Shown: piece by piece, positions 33,575-43,386 of the stretch | Layout of the letters: each line of letters starts with the position of its first letter | Position numbering within the stretch: position 1 is the first letter of the stretch | DNA from: Winogradskyella sp. | GTDB taxonomy: Bacteria; Bacteroidota; Bacteroidia; Flavobacteriales; Flavobacteriaceae | Direction: 5' to 3' | DNA: 55,671 nt | Assembly (NCBI GenBank): GCA_030149175.1 | Contig: JASBSA010000077.1 | Span: 1 to 55,671 of the forward strand | Notes under the pieces: generated by a model | The model's input: the letters and a program-made list of their open reading frames with translations, nothing else | Told to the model about the DNA's origin: nothing | Databases searched by the model: none | Translations under genes and position numbers: made by a program

Positions 33575-36043
33575 TTATTTTGGTTCTAATATAATATTAA
33601 TTCTTTCAATACAATCTCTATAATGGTATTTTGTATCTGTATTGACACCAGAATTTGCTGCAGAAGTTAATATCCGTTTTAATTGATTTAATTCTCCTCT
33701 AACTATTGACCTCACATCAGACTGACTAACATTAAAATATTGTCTACTTCTATTAGGATCTATCTTTTCAGTCATTAAGTACTCCATTCTATCAATGTAA
33801 GCGCGTTGTAGGTTTCGTCTAAATACAGAGACATTGGATTTAGACCGCGTTTCGGACCAAATACCAAGGCGTAAATCCTTCATCATGTCTAAGGCTGAAT
33901 AATTATTATTATCCATAGCTTTGTGATCTATGAGCCTACCCAAACGTTCAAAACTCATTACATTATTGAGGTGACGCGTTTGTAACCTTCTCATTCTATC
34001 GGTGTAACCTGCAAAATCTATATTTCTTAATATGGATTCATCTAACAACCAATCTGGAGTATCAAATGCGTTTTTATGCAACCATTGTATTGCAGATTTT
34101 TGATATGCTTTATCTACAGGATTATAAACCCGCCCATTTTGGGATGGATTTTTAGTGTCTTCTACTACTCCACCCACATGGGTCACAACATGGCCAACAT
34201 AGCGACTCCAAACGCCGAGAAGTTCACCGTAGAGTTCTTCTAAATCTTCATAATTGTTGGTTTTATCGCTTGTCCAGCTTGGAAGGTTCTTAGCAACGAT
34301 TTTTAAGTTTTTAAGTCCGTAAGTACTTGCTTTTATGCTATTGTTACCAATATCTTCGGTCTGAGCTGTTGGGTCGAAACGACTGCTTTGTTTCCCGAAT
34401 TTATAAATTGGGTTTCCAGCCTTTTCAGCAATCCAACCATCCAAGGTTTCTTTTTCGTCATCAGCAGATGTAGCATCAGGAATGTAACGATAACCATAGT
34501 TAATAGCGTAATCATCATAAGGTCCTAATTGACGTACAAATCTTATATTCTCATCACCAGGCTGTGCTATATAATTGTAGCGTGCATAATCCATTATGGT
34601 AGCAGCAATTCCATTTTTCTGGGTAAATGCACCATCTCTGTAACTTTCTACATCATAAGCATAGCTTGCACTCATGTTATGCGGTAAACCTAAGGTATGT
34701 CCAACTTCATGCGCTATAACCATTTTCATCATTTCACCAATTTCTTCATCTGGTGTATGTAAAGTTCTTGCTGATGGGTTTGCAGCACCTGTTTCTAACA
34801 TGTAGCGATTTCTATAGGAACGTAAATGATTGTGGTACCAGATGATATCACTTTCAATAATTTCACCACTTCGAGGATCAGAAACACTTGGTCCTGTTGC
34901 GTTTCGGGTTGTGCTAGCAACATACCTTACTACAGAATAGCGGATGTCTTCCGGGCTAAATTCAGGATCTTCTTCTTTGGTTGGAGGATCTTTTGCTATG
35001 ATGGCGTTTTTAAATCCAGCAGCTTCAAACGCCTTTTGCCAAAGTTCAATACCTTCTTTCATGTATGTTCTAAACTTCATAGGTGTTGCCGGATCTAAAT
35101 AATATACAATTGGTTTTACAGGCTCAACCAACTCGCCTCGTTTATAAGCTTCGATGTCTTTTGGAATAAGTTTCCAGCGTCTTATGTATGTTTTTTCATC
35201 AGCTTTTAGCTCTTCACTGCCATAGTCGTATTGGCTTAGGGTAAACCAGCCTACTCTTTCATCAAAATAGCGCGGCTGCATAGGTTCTTCTGGCAAAAGA
35301 ATCATTGATTGATTCATTTGAACGCTAATGGTTTCCGTTCCAGAATTTGAAGGTGGTTCAGCAGCATTATAAGTGAAATCCTGAATTACCTCAATATTCT
35401 CAGGATAGCTGCGCATGGCATTAATAAAACTTCTTGAATTATCTAAATTTCTTACTTTATATTGTTTTCTGAAATATGAAGGCAATCCACTTATGGCTTT
35501 TACATCTGAGCTGTAAAACTTAGTTACATCAACTACAATCGCAGAGGAATCTTTAGAGAAAGCAGCAATATCGAATGCATACAAGGTTGGTTCATAATTA
35601 TTAGATCTTACAGAGACGTGGATTGGCAGACTATCTGCAGCAACTGCACTCGAGGATTTTTCTTTGATGAGAATTTTATCCCTAAAACGTTCCCAGTTAA
35701 TCATCCTGGTATTTGTTTTAGTACCAGCATTTACATAGCCTCCACCAAGATTTGCTGGCAACTTAGCCAAGCGACTAACCAACAACATATCTGTATTTAG
35801 ATATTTTGTTGGAATTTCGAAGTAGTATTTATCATCTACAACATGCACATCAAATAAGCCTTTATCGGTTTTAGCATCTTTGGTGATTACTTTATCGTAG
35901 TCCTTAATTTTACCTTGTTGCTTTTTTGTTTGTGGTTTGGCAGCAGCAGTTGACTGTTGATTTTTGGCTTTAGAAGAATTTTTTACCGTAGCACACGAAA
36001 AACATAAACTTGAAATAAGCAATAATACTAGAATTTTTTTCAT
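33575..36043 (-). CDS. zinc-dependent metalloprotease lipoprotein (DUF5117/DUF5118 type)
   Basis: The lipoprotein signal is LLLISSLCFSCATVK. The zinc site HEVGHTLGLPHN lies near residue 440, with a following MDYARYNY turn that fits a metzincin-like fold. Upstream segments (TKDAKTDKGLFDVHVVDDKY, MLLVSRL) match the DUF5118 and DUF5117 regions seen ahead of such proteases in Bacteroidota. At 822 residues it has the usual length. It should be a surface-anchored peptidase. Confidence 0.92.
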   Translation of the reverse strand: MKKILVLLLISSLCFSCATVKNSSKAKNQQSTAAAKPQTKKQQGKIKDYDKVITKDAKTDKGLFDVHVVDDKYYFEIPTKYLNTDMLLVSRLAKLPANLGGGYVNAGTKTNTRMINWERFRDKILIKEKSSSAVAADSLPIHVSVRSNNYEPTLYAFDIAAFSKDSSAIVVDVTKFYSSDVKAISGLPSYFRKQYKVRNLDNSRSFINAMRSYPENIEVIQDFTYNAAEPPSNSGTETISVQMNQSMILLPEEPMQPRYFDERVGWFTLSQYDYGSEELKADEKTYIRRWKLIPKDIEAYKRGELVEPVKPIVYYLDPATPMKFRTYMKEGIELWQKAFEAAGFKNAIIAKDPPTKEEDPEFSPEDIRYSVVRYVASTTRNATGPSVSDPRSGEIIESDIIWYHNHLRSYRNRYMLETGAANPSARTLHTPDEEIGEMMKMVIAHEVGHTLGLPHNMSASYAYDVESYRDGAFTQKNGIAATIMDYARYNYIAQPGDENIRFVRQLGPYDDYAINYGYRYIPDATSADDEKETLDGWIAEKAGNPIYKFGKQSSRFDPTAQTEDIGNNSIKASTYGLKNLKIVAKNLPSWTSDKTNNYEDLEELYGELLGVWSRYVGHVVTHVGGVVEDTKNPSQNGRVYNPVDKAYQKSAIQWLHKNAFDTPDWLLDESILRNIDFAGYTDRMRRLQTRHLNNVMSFERLGRLIDHKAMDNNNYSALDMMKDLRLGIWSETRSKSNVSVFRRNLQRAYIDRMEYLMTEKIDPNRSRQYFNVSQSDVRSIVRGELNQLKRILTSAANSGVNTDTKYHYRDCIERINIILEPK

Positions 36044-36151
36044 CCTTAGAACGTTGTTTTGGTTGAACGCCTAAAGATAAATAATTGAAAAATAGTTTTA
36101 TGTTATTTCTTAAAAGCTGTTAAAAACTATAATTATTACTCATTTCTAAAG

Positions 36152-36159
36152 TACTTTTG
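36152..36159 (+). promoter_or_regulatory. -7 promoter box
   Basis: TACTTTTG matches TAnnTTTG exactly, 16 bases before the ATG at 36175, leaving a short leader for the DUF3817-MscS pair. Confidence 0.65.
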
Positions 36160-36174
36160 CAGAAAATTTTAAAA

Positions 36175-36468
36175 ATGTCTAAATTATTACCAGTATTTAG
36201 AATCGTCGCTCTTTTAGAAGGCTTATCTTATATATTATTGCTATTTGTTGCGACGCCTTTAAAGTACTTTGCTGACGATCCGCAATACGTAAAACTGTTA
36301 GGAATGCCTCATGGTTTGCTATTTATTGCTTATGTTGTGATTGCTGTTTTAATAAGTAAAGACATGAAATGGGATTCTAAAACGCTATGGATAGTACTCA
36401 TAGCTGCTATCATTCCATTTGGAACATTTTATATTGATAAAAAATACCTAAAACCTGTAAATGCTTAG
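36175..36468 (+). CDS. DUF3817 integral membrane protein
   Basis: From ATG at 36175 the protein has 97 residues with three hydrophobic spans and matches the DUF3817 family (FRIVALLEGLSYILLLFVATPLK, the LGMPHGLLFIAYV segment). The function is unknown. Its stop overlaps the start of the MscS-family gene by eight bases, so the two are translationally coupled. Confidence 0.85.
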   Translation: MSKLLPVFRIVALLEGLSYILLLFVATPLKYFADDPQYVKLLGMPHGLLFIAYVVIAVLISKDMKWDSKTLWIVLIAAIIPFGTFYIDKKYLKPVNA

Positions 36469-37699
36469 CATAAGACACTATATATACGACCTCCTTATAG
36501 AAAAAGGGTTTTCTGACACTACTGCGCAATACCTAAATATGCTTGCCCTATTATTAGCGTTGCTCATTGTTGCGTTTATTGTAGATTACATTACCAAGCG
36601 TATTTTATGGAAATTTTCAGCAGGTGTTGCCAAACGCACAAAAACTAATTTTGATGATATTTTAATTAGTAATAAGCTACCAAGAAATATTGCCCATATC
36701 ATACCGCTTATTATTCTTATTGAGTTTGTACCCGATGTTTTTTCTGACTTTGCTTATTTTGAAAATATCGTTGAAAAAACTCTAAAAATCATTGCCATAT
36801 TACTGACACTAAGGATTATAAGAAGTTTTCTTAACTCAGTAAAAGATTATCTAAAGACCTTACCGCGCTATAAAGACAAGCCTATAGATAGCTACATTCA
36901 AGTGTTTATGATTTTCGGCTGGATACTTGGCATCTTTGCTATTTTCTCTATTCTAACAGGTGTAACGTTTATAAAATTTGCTTTCACACTAGGAACGGCT
37001 TCAGCTGTAATCCTTTTGATTTTTAAGGATACCATTCTTGGTTTTGTAGCTAGTATTCAGGTATCTATAAATGATATGGTACGTATTGGAGACTGGATTA
37101 CTTTTGAAAAATATGGAGCAGATGGTGATGTTATTGAGATAAATTTAGCTACAGTGAAGGTTCAAAACTGGGATAAAACCATTACTACCATACCAACGTA
37201 TGCCTTGATATCTGACTCGTTTAAGAATTGGCGAGGTATGATGAATTCTGGAGGAAGACGCATAAAACGTTCCGTAATCATAAAAACATCGACGATTAAG
37301 TTTTTAACAGACGAAGACATAGAGCGATTTAAAAAAATTGAACTTATTTCTAATTACATTGAACAGCGCTCTAAAGAGATTAAGAAATACAACACAGAAA
37401 AGGGTGTAGATAAATCTATACTGATTAACGGAAGAAACCTCACAAATTTTGGTGTTTTTAGAAAGTACCTACAGACTTACATGGATAATCATTCTGCTAT
37501 AAACAAAGAAATGACTTTGATGGTGCGCCAATTAGAGCCTACACCTCAGGGTATTCCTATGGAAATTTATGCCTTTAGTAGTGATATTCGTTGGGAAAAC
37601 TACGAATACATTATTGGCGATGTTTTTGACCACGTTTTGGCCTCTGTAAACTATTTTGATTTAGAGATCTATGAACTTGCAGTTGCAAGTACAGATTAA
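36461..37699 (+). CDS. MscS-family mechanosensitive channel, YbdG-like
   Basis: This 412-residue protein has five hydrophobic spans in the first 200 residues, then the MscS pore-and-beta domain (ILLIFKDTILGFVASIQVSINDMVRIGDWI, followed by GDVIEINLATVKVQNWDKT). The insertion of about 50 residues in the C-terminal domain (YIEQRSKEIKKYNTEKG) is typical of the YbdG/MscM subgroup. It should relieve moderate osmotic downshock. The stop overlaps the convergent thioesterase stop. Confidence 0.9.
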   Translation: MLSIRHYIYDLLIEKGFSDTTAQYLNMLALLLALLIVAFIVDYITKRILWKFSAGVAKRTKTNFDDILISNKLPRNIAHIIPLIILIEFVPDVFSDFAYFENIVEKTLKIIAILLTLRIIRSFLNSVKDYLKTLPRYKDKPIDSYIQVFMIFGWILGIFAIFSILTGVTFIKFAFTLGTASAVILLIFKDTILGFVASIQVSINDMVRIGDWITFEKYGADGDVIEINLATVKVQNWDKTITTIPTYALISDSFKNWRGMMNSGGRRIKRSVIIKTSTIKFLTDEDIERFKKIELISNYIEQRSKEIKKYNTEKGVDKSILINGRNLTNFGVFRKYLQTYMDNHSAINKEMTLMVRQLEPTPQGIPMEIYAFSSDIRWENYEYIIGDVFDHVLASVNYFDLEIYELAVASTD

Positions 37700-38088
37700 T
37701 CATCATCTAATCTATCCTTTACAAATTCTACTTCAGTTTTTCCATGAGGTTTTGGTTTGCCATCAGGACCGAGGTTAACCATAATAATTTTATCAATGGT
37801 TAGAATGGTTTCTCTAGTCATTTTATTACGGACTTCACACTTCATGGTTAAGGATGTCTTTCCAAATTTTATGACCTCTATTCCAATTTCTATTATATCC
37901 CCTTTTTTGGCAGAAGCCATAAAGTTAATTTCGGACATATATTTGGTAACTACTTTAGGATTTTCGAGCTGAATTACGGTATATAGCGCTACCTCTTCAT
38001 CTATCCAAGCTAAAAGCTGCCCACCAAAAAGTGTACTATTAGGATTTAGATCTTCGGGTTTTACCCATTTGCGTGTGTGGAATCTCAT
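37696..38088 (-). CDS. acyl-CoA thioesterase, hotdog fold
   Basis: This 130-residue hotdog protein has the ACOT-type opening LNPNSTLFGGQLLAWIDEEVAL with the conserved N/D residues, then FMASAKKGDIIEIGIEV. It should release CoA from acyl-CoA; chain preference cannot be read. Its stop codon overlaps that of the MscS gene on the other strand. Confidence 0.9.
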   Translation of the reverse strand: MRFHTRKWVKPEDLNPNSTLFGGQLLAWIDEEVALYTVIQLENPKVVTKYMSEINFMASAKKGDIIEIGIEVIKFGKTSLTMKCEVRNKMTRETILTIDKIIMVNLGPDGKPKPHGKTEVEFVKDRLDDD

Positions 38089-38126
38089 ACTCTTTATTTG
38101 TTAAACTGCTTAATCGCTCTTCCTTT

Positions 38127-39023
38127 TTAAAAAAGAGTATTGGTATTAATATCGTCTTTCATTCTTGGAATCTTTAAATCTGTTCCTAATTCTGTATTTA
38201 GCTTTTTAATGAAATACGCTGAAAGCAATGGTGATTCTTTTTCAATATTTTGATGTACAAAAAAGTTGATATGCTCTATACCATTATCTTTCCAATATTT
38301 TAAGCGCTCTACCCAATCATCTAAGCGAGTGTAATCACTTGGATGATTAGCACCAACATAGCGTACAAATGCTCTGGAATTGGTTAAACGCATATGCATA
38401 AGATCGCGTCGTCCTGCGCTATCAACTATAATGTTTGAAATATTGTTTTCCTCTAACAGTTGGTACAAATCCTCAGCTATGGTTTCGTCATTATACCAAT
38501 CGGTATGTCTAAACTCTACAGCCAACGGAATTTCTTTTGGCCAACCTTCAATGAAATTTATAACTCGATCAAAGTCTTTTGGCGCAAAATTATTGTGCAT
38601 CTGTAAAAAAACACAACCTAGTTTTTCCTTGAGATTAACAGCACTATAAAGATAGTTGTCTACAACAGGTGCCACATCATCATTAAGACGTTTCCAATGA
38701 CTAATTTCTTGATTTAATTTTGGGAAGAATTTAAAGTTCTTTGGTGTTTTATCGTACCATTTTTCAAACTGCTCTGGTGGAAAAATCCTATAAAATGTAG
38801 CGTTCAATTCAATAGAATTAAACTGACGTGAATAATACTCTAATTCGTCTTTTGTTCCCCTAGGATAAAACCCCTTTAAATCCGCCTTATTCCACTTAGC
38901 ACAACCTACAAAAACATCGGTAGTTTGTGATGGGTTTTTCTGCAAAACCTTTAAGGTGTCTGGATGATCTTTAGGCAAAGTAAAATCAATGTGCTCTGGA
39001 TTATCAACACTTCCAAATTTCAT
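38127..39023 (-). CDS. DUF72 family protein
   Basis: The DUF72 pattern is clear: VGCAKWNKADLKGFYP, QFNSIELNATFYRIF, FKFFPKLNQEISH, then PLAVEFRHTDWY and FVRYVG. The fold is a TIM barrel of unknown activity. At 298 residues the length is normal. It is 38 bases upstream of the thioesterase gene on the same strand and could be co-transcribed. Confidence 0.9.
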   Translation of the reverse strand: MKFGSVDNPEHIDFTLPKDHPDTLKVLQKNPSQTTDVFVGCAKWNKADLKGFYPRGTKDELEYYSRQFNSIELNATFYRIFPPEQFEKWYDKTPKNFKFFPKLNQEISHWKRLNDDVAPVVDNYLYSAVNLKEKLGCVFLQMHNNFAPKDFDRVINFIEGWPKEIPLAVEFRHTDWYNDETIAEDLYQLLEENNISNIIVDSAGRRDLMHMRLTNSRAFVRYVGANHPSDYTRLDDWVERLKYWKDNGIEHINFFVHQNIEKESPLLSAYFIKKLNTELGTDLKIPRMKDDINTNTLF

Positions 39024-39201
39024 AATATGCGTTTTACCAAATATAGTGGTTAATAGTGAGTTGCTGTAGTTTTATGAATTAGATTTTTGAATACTAAAAT
39101 CCTAAATGTTAATAAGACCGTTAACAACAATATCATTTACCTTATTTACACAAAATGTTAATGGTTAATTTTAATTGAATTTTAATCTAAATGACTTAAC
39201 C

Positions 39202-39618
39202 ATGTCTACACGTACAGAGTATTTATTATCTATTAGACCTGTAATTTCATCTGCTAAAATTTATGATTCTATGAGTTCTGATGAGTTGTTTCAGAATAAA
39301 ACATTACGACCTATCATAAAAATGCAGCACGACTTGTTTATTGCAGTTTTTAAAAATTATATTTCTAAACACAAAAATGTCTTTTATGAATTGAGTCTAT
39401 CAAAACAATTGTCTTACATAGACAATGCCATACATAAGGATATGAAGTTTAGAAATTCTGTGAAAGGGATGATAATTGGTCAGTTTACAGAAGAAGAGTA
39501 TGCACTCTACATACAAAACTCATCAGCGTTAAACAAACGCATGATGACTATTGTAAAAGAGCGTTTGTTAGATAGCATACAAGCATTTGCCAAGCCAAAA
39601 GTTTTAAAGGCGGTTTAG
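39202..39618 (+). CDS. conserved protein of unknown function
   Basis: The start MSTRTEYLLSIRP at 39202 was preferred to a Met nine codons upstream. The 138-residue protein is soluble and mainly helical, with KNTLRPIIKMQ-like and YISKHKNVFYELSLSKQLSYI segments. I know relatives in Flavobacteriaceae that are sometimes labelled glyoxalase, but no glyoxalase motif is visible. The next gene, eight bases on, is a GreA/B-like factor, so the two form an operon. Confidence 0.65.
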   Translation: MSTRTEYLLSIRPVISSAKIYDSMSSDELFQNKTLRPIIKMQHDLFIAVFKNYISKHKNVFYELSLSKQLSYIDNAIHKDMKFRNSVKGMIIGQFTEEEYALYIQNSSALNKRMMTIVKERLLDSIQAFAKPKVLKAV

Positions 39619-39626
39619 CTACTAAA

Positions 39627-40073
39627 ATGAAATTAAAGGAAGAACTTCTGGACATTTGCTTACAGGATGTAGGCAAAAGAATTTCGAACTACAAGAACGA
39701 AATATCCTTTATTAAAGAATCTATAGAGAGCAATGATAAAATAAGTGATGAAGAGGGAGAATCTGGCAACTCTAAACTGCTAGAGGATTTGGAAAAAAAT
39801 CTTAACTATCTCAATGAAGCTCAAAAAGTAAGAGAGTACCTAAACCTCATAAAACCTAATGTTGTTTCTAAGACCGTTGTTTTAGGAAGTATTGTAAAGA
39901 CAGATAGTATAAACTTCTATATTGCTATTAGCAAAGGAAAAGTTACTGTTAATAATGAGGACTACTACATTATTTCAATTCAGTCGCCTATTGGTCAACT
40001 TATTAAATCTCAATCTGTTGGCTATAAGTTTGAGTTTAATAGTAAATCCTATAAAATTAAGGACATATTATAG
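39627..40073 (+). CDS. GreA/GreB C-terminal-like protein
   Basis: The 148-residue protein has an N-terminal helical part (about 1-75) with a long charged coiled segment and a C-terminal FKBP-like Gre domain (IVKTDSINFYIAIS, then ISIQSPIGQLIKSQSVGYKFEFN). The acidic tip residues of true GreA are not obvious. It may bind RNA polymerase or only share the fold; some databases call such proteins 3-oxoacyl-ACP synthase, which is wrong. It follows the unknown gene at 39202. Confidence 0.7.
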   Translation: MKLKEELLDICLQDVGKRISNYKNEISFIKESIESNDKISDEEGESGNSKLLEDLEKNLNYLNEAQKVREYLNLIKPNVVSKTVVLGSIVKTDSINFYIAISKGKVTVNNEDYYIISIQSPIGQLIKSQSVGYKFEFNSKSYKIKDIL

Positions 40074-40745
40074 CAATGATTCTCCATTGAGATTTGTAGT
40101 AAGAACATCGCTCATATAATCAAAGAAGGGTCTAATTTTCTTAAAGGCATCATTTACATTTTCGAGAAAGTCTTCTTGCAGTACTTCTTTATCAGAATAT
40201 TTTTTAATAAAGATGTATTGCTTTTTGCGTATAAGATCTATAGCAGGATGATCTCTATCAAAACCCTTTGGAGCTGTTTTTAGTTCGTCACCAACAAAAT
40301 CTCCCCAGGTTGCGCTAAATGTCTTATCGTTTAGGATATCGCGAATTTCACTATCATCCATTTCAAACTCCTTTCGTATTCTCAGTAAATCTTCCTTGTT
40401 TGGATCCCAAAATCCAGTAGCAATAAAAGACTCGTTATTGGGTTGAATATGCATATAGTAGCCACCTCTTAATTCTGGTTTCTTTCTTGCAAAAGAGCCA
40501 CCAAAGTGTGTTTTATATGGTAATTTGTTTTTAGAAAAACGTACATCTCTATAGATTCTAAAGATTTTAATTTTTTCAATTTGATCATGAGCACACATTA
40601 ACCCACCTAAATGATTGTATGCCGATTTTACTTTAGCCTCGATAGCTCTAAATTCTGGCTTATGCTCATTAAACCAGTCTCTATCGTTGTTTTTAGCCAA
40701 TTTTTCAAAAAAATCTAAGGTCTCTTTAGGTATAACTGTACTCAT
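40068..40745 (-). CDS. DUF2461 family protein
   Basis: The DUF2461 signatures are RDWFNEHKPEF, FRIYRDVRFSKNKLPYKTHFG and GGYYMHIQPNNESFIATGFW. The length is 225 residues, normal for the family. The function is unknown, but it is soluble and likely monomeric. Its stop overlaps the end of the Gre-like gene on the other strand. Confidence 0.9.
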   Translation of the reverse strand: MSTVIPKETLDFFEKLAKNNDRDWFNEHKPEFRAIEAKVKSAYNHLGGLMCAHDQIEKIKIFRIYRDVRFSKNKLPYKTHFGGSFARKKPELRGGYYMHIQPNNESFIATGFWDPNKEDLLRIRKEFEMDDSEIRDILNDKTFSATWGDFVGDELKTAPKGFDRDHPAIDLIRKKQYIFIKKYSDKEVLQEDFLENVNDAFKKIRPFFDYMSDVLTTNLNGESLL

Positions 40746-40771
40746 ATGTTTTGATTTGCATAAAAATAAAA

Positions 40772-40797
40772 AAAAGCCATCAATTTTGATGGCTTTT
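40772..40797 (-). terminator. rho-independent terminator
   Basis: AAAAGCCATCAA pairs with TTGATGGCTTTT around TT. On the minus strand a run of eight T follows. It ends the small acidic lipoprotein gene. Confidence 0.85.
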
Positions 40798-40813
40798 GAG
40801 GTTTGTTGAATTC

Positions 40814-40996
40814 TTATTTGTTATCAACGGCATCTTCTACTTCGTCCGAAACATCTTCTGCTGTATCTTCAATAGCATCTCCAGTATCCTCTACTGCTTC
40901 TTCAACTTTTTCACCAGTAGATTTTTGTTCTCTACAGTTGGTAGTTATTAAACTTAAACTGAATAATGCTATAAATATATATGTGAATTTTTTCAT
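40814..40996 (-). CDS. small acidic lipoprotein
   Basis: This 60-residue protein has a lipoprotein-type signal (IALFSLSLITTNCRE) and a mature part of repeated acidic heptads (VEEAVEDTGDAIEDTAEDV). The repeated VED/AED units give an amphipathic acidic helix. I do not recognise a family. It stands beside small stress-type membrane genes and has its own terminator. Confidence 0.7.
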   Translation of the reverse strand: MKKFTYIFIALFSLSLITTNCREQKSTGEKVEEAVEDTGDAIEDTAEDVSDEVEDAVDNK

Positions 40997-41042
40997 TGTT
41001 TTAAATTTTAGTGATTACTATTTTATTTTCGATATGTTTTGT

Positions 41043-41207
41043 TTAGAGTTTTTTTGTTGACCCTCTAAATAGAGAAATAACAAAAAGTACTAAAAATAAG
41101 AAGAAACATATTTTTGCTATTGTTGCTGCTCCTCCAGCTATACCGCCAAATCCTAAGATTCCGGCAATAATTGCAATAATTATAAATGTGATTGTCCAAC
41201 GTAACAT
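41043..41207 (-). CDS. DUF1328/YtjA-like small membrane protein
   Basis: A 54-residue frame starts with ATG at 41207 and ends with TAA at 41043. It reads [20 protein letters not shown], then [12 protein letters not shown] and a second hydrophobic span that ends FRGSTKKL. This is the DUF1328 pattern: a double-helix membrane protein with a glycine-rich turn. These are often stress-induced, and the function is unknown. The gene is short and easily missed. Confidence 0.88.
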   Translation of the reverse strand: MLRWTITFIIIAIIAGILGFGGIAGGAATIAKICFFLFLVLFVISLFRGSTKKL

Positions 41208-41313
41208 AATTTTAAATTTAAATTAGTGTTTTTAGATTTCTGACTTTCAAAAATCGTCTATTGTTCACTGGTTTTCACCGAACAATGGTATTCGTAGGAA
41301 TTAGTAAGTAGTA

Positions 41314-42216
41314 TTAATTATTTGAAAACGCCTCTTGTAAGTCTTGTGACTTAACATTGAGTTTGTTATTAAAATGTAGTGTTCTGATTGGAAAAGGAAT
41401 ATTAATACCTTCTTTATCATAAGCCTTTTTAATTTCAATAATGGCTTTAGTCTTTGCTTTGAGTTTTTCGAGCATACTTTCTGCATCTATCCAAAATCTA
41501 CATAGGTAGTTAATAGAACTATCACCAAACTCTGTGTAATAAAACTCTACATCTTCGGGTTTTTCTACTTGGTCAAAAGTTTTAGAAATAACTTCTTTAG
41601 TTAATTGTTCAACCTTTTCTAAATCAGACTCATACCCTACACCACACTCCAAAAAGACACGCATTCTGGTAGTTAAAGAATAGTTTTTTAATGGATTTTC
41701 TAGAATGGTTTTATTTGGAATGACAACAATGTTATTATCAGCTTCCTTCAACGTAAAATCTTTAAGGTTAATGTCTATTACTTCACCTGAATACCCTGTA
41801 GTTTCTACCCAATTACCAATCTGAATTTTTTTTCTAAACGATAATATAAGCCCAGCAAATGTATTGGCCAATGTACCTTGTAAAGCTAGACCTATTGCCA
41901 GACCTACAACACCAGCACCAGCTAATAATGAGGTTAAAGCCTTTCCTAAATTCATAACACCAAGTGATATGAATAATCCTAGCAATACAACAATGACGGC
42001 TGTAACTCTCGCAATGGCAGCAGTAATAGATTTTTGATCTACTTTTTTTGCTACTAATCTACTGACTACTTTACTGATGTACTTAGCGGCAAAATAAGAT
42101 GCCACCATTACTAATATAGCTAGTATAAAATTAGGTATGTATTCTATAATTGTGTTAAACCAACCCTTGAGCTTAGTAACTAGATTCCCAAAGGCGGTAT
42201 TAAATTGCTCTTTCAT
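41314..42216 (-). CDS. small-conductance mechanosensitive channel, MscS type
   Basis: This 300-residue channel has three hydrophobic spans, the glycine/alanine-rich pore helix (AGAGVVGLAIGLALQGTLANTFAGL), then the MscS beta domain (IGNWVETTGYSGEVIDINL) and a C-terminal alpha/beta domain. It is close in size to E. coli MscS. It should open when membrane tension rises. It lies near dps and the DUF1328 gene, a cluster that suggests stress response. Confidence 0.93.
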   Translation of the reverse strand: MKEQFNTAFGNLVTKLKGWFNTIIEYIPNFILAILVMVASYFAAKYISKVVSRLVAKKVDQKSITAAIARVTAVIVVLLGLFISLGVMNLGKALTSLLAGAGVVGLAIGLALQGTLANTFAGLILSFRKKIQIGNWVETTGYSGEVIDINLKDFTLKEADNNIVVIPNKTILENPLKNYSLTTRMRVFLECGVGYESDLEKVEQLTKEVISKTFDQVEKPEDVEFYYTEFGDSSINYLCRFWIDAESMLEKLKAKTKAIIEIKKAYDKEGINIPFPIRTLHFNNKLNVKSQDLQEAFSNN

Positions 42217-42268
42217 TTTTTAAATGCTTATAATTTGAATGTTAATGTTTATTAGCTAATAACTATTT

Positions 42269-42760
42269 CTAGACTTCATTCAATTGTGATGCAGTTTCTT
42301 TTATAAACGCATTCAACATCCAACTACTCTTTTCTAATTCCCTAATGTAAGCGCCTATAAGATCTATGGTTCCCTCATCATTTGTTTGCTCTGCTTTATC
42401 AATTACTTTAGACATTTGCCTTAGCAAAGTTGCATGATTGTCTAAGATACTTTTTACCATCTCTATATCTGTTTTTTTAGAAGATACTTCTTCTATTGAC
42501 GACGCCTTTAAGTAATCCTTTAAATTACTCATAGGATGATATCTTAATGTGAGGATGCGCTCAGCAATTTCATCAATTTTTAATCGTGCGTCCGTGTATA
42601 GTTCTTCAAATTTTTTGTGTAGTTCAAAAAAATTATCGCCCAAAATATTCCAATGGAAGTTTCTTAAGTTTTGGTAATAAATATGATAATCAGCTAATAA
42701 AGTATTTAACTCTACAACGGTTGGCATTAACTTTTCGTCATTAATATTTAAGTAACTCAT
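42269..42760 (-). CDS. dps: Dps ferritin-like DNA-protection protein
   Basis: The 163-residue protein has the Dps di-iron motif NFHWNILGDNFFELHKKFEELYTD and DEIAERIL, placing the ferroxidase centre between subunits. It should store iron and protect DNA in stationary phase and oxidative stress. The start MSYLNINDEK at 42760 is the first in the frame. It is 52 bases upstream of the MscS gene on the same strand. Confidence 0.95.
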   Translation of the reverse strand: MSYLNINDEKLMPTVVELNTLLADYHIYYQNLRNFHWNILGDNFFELHKKFEELYTDARLKIDEIAERILTLRYHPMSNLKDYLKASSIEEVSSKKTDIEMVKSILDNHATLLRQMSKVIDKAEQTNDEGTIDLIGAYIRELEKSSWMLNAFIKETASQLNEV

Positions 42761-43004
42761 ATTTTTTTATTTAAGTGTTATTATTTCTTATTTTAATATA
42801 TGTGGCATACACGTTTATGTCAAGTGACTTAACAGGGTTTAACCGTTATAGCAACCTATTAACATAATATTCTGTTAAAGGAATTTTAAAATGTTAATAG
42901 AATTTAACTTGTGGATATTTTTAATTAGAATTGTTAAAAATAAACTTGTGTGTTGGCATAATTTTCAGTATAATGCGGTACTTTTAAAAACACACACTAA
43001 TTTT

Positions 43005-43226
43005 ATGGGTAGACCAGCAACAAGACCAACAAAGCTTAAAGATGGTTTCTATATTGAAATCAGAAACAAAGGTTCTAAATCGGGTGTTAAACTATATAGT
43101 GGCACCAAATTACAAATGCACCGAGCAATAAAAATGTACGAACGTTCTAAAGAAGTACTTATTTTAGGTGAATCCGTAAATGGCAAATTTGTAGAAAAAG
43201 AACCAAAATTACATGTTGTAGAATAA
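43005..43226 (+). CDS. small conserved flavobacterial protein
   Basis: The start MGRPATRPTKLKDGFYIEI at 43005 gives 73 residues; the frame is open further upstream but that part is AT-rich and poor in coding signs. The protein is basic, with a beta part (IEIRNKGSKSGVKLYSG) and a helix (MHRAIKMYERSKEV). It may bind nucleic acid. I know relatives only as hypothetical proteins. It ends in a clear terminator. Confidence 0.7.
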   Translation: MGRPATRPTKLKDGFYIEIRNKGSKSGVKLYSGTKLQMHRAIKMYERSKEVLILGESVNGKFVEKEPKLHVVE

Positions 43227-43249
43227 TTAAAATATACAAAGCAAAGAAG

Positions 43250-43277
43250 GGTGAAAGTAAAATTTCACCCTTTTTTT
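43250..43277 (+). terminator. rho-independent terminator
   Basis: GGGTGAAA (43250-43257) pairs with TTTCACCC (43264-43271), followed by seven T. Confidence 0.9.
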
Positions 43278-43386
43278 ATTTCTCAAATAATCCAACTTAA
43301 AACGACAGTCTGTGAATTTTTTTATAAATTGTTAAATAAATAGCAGTTTTAATCTGCAAAAAACTAACTAATTAAATCAATTTATT

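Noticed and set aside
42950-42999. TGTGTGTT and AACACACA arms upstream of the 73-residue protein, also containing ACACAC
   Set aside because: The arms are about 35 bases apart with no further stem and no RT gene nearby; low-complexity chance is likely.
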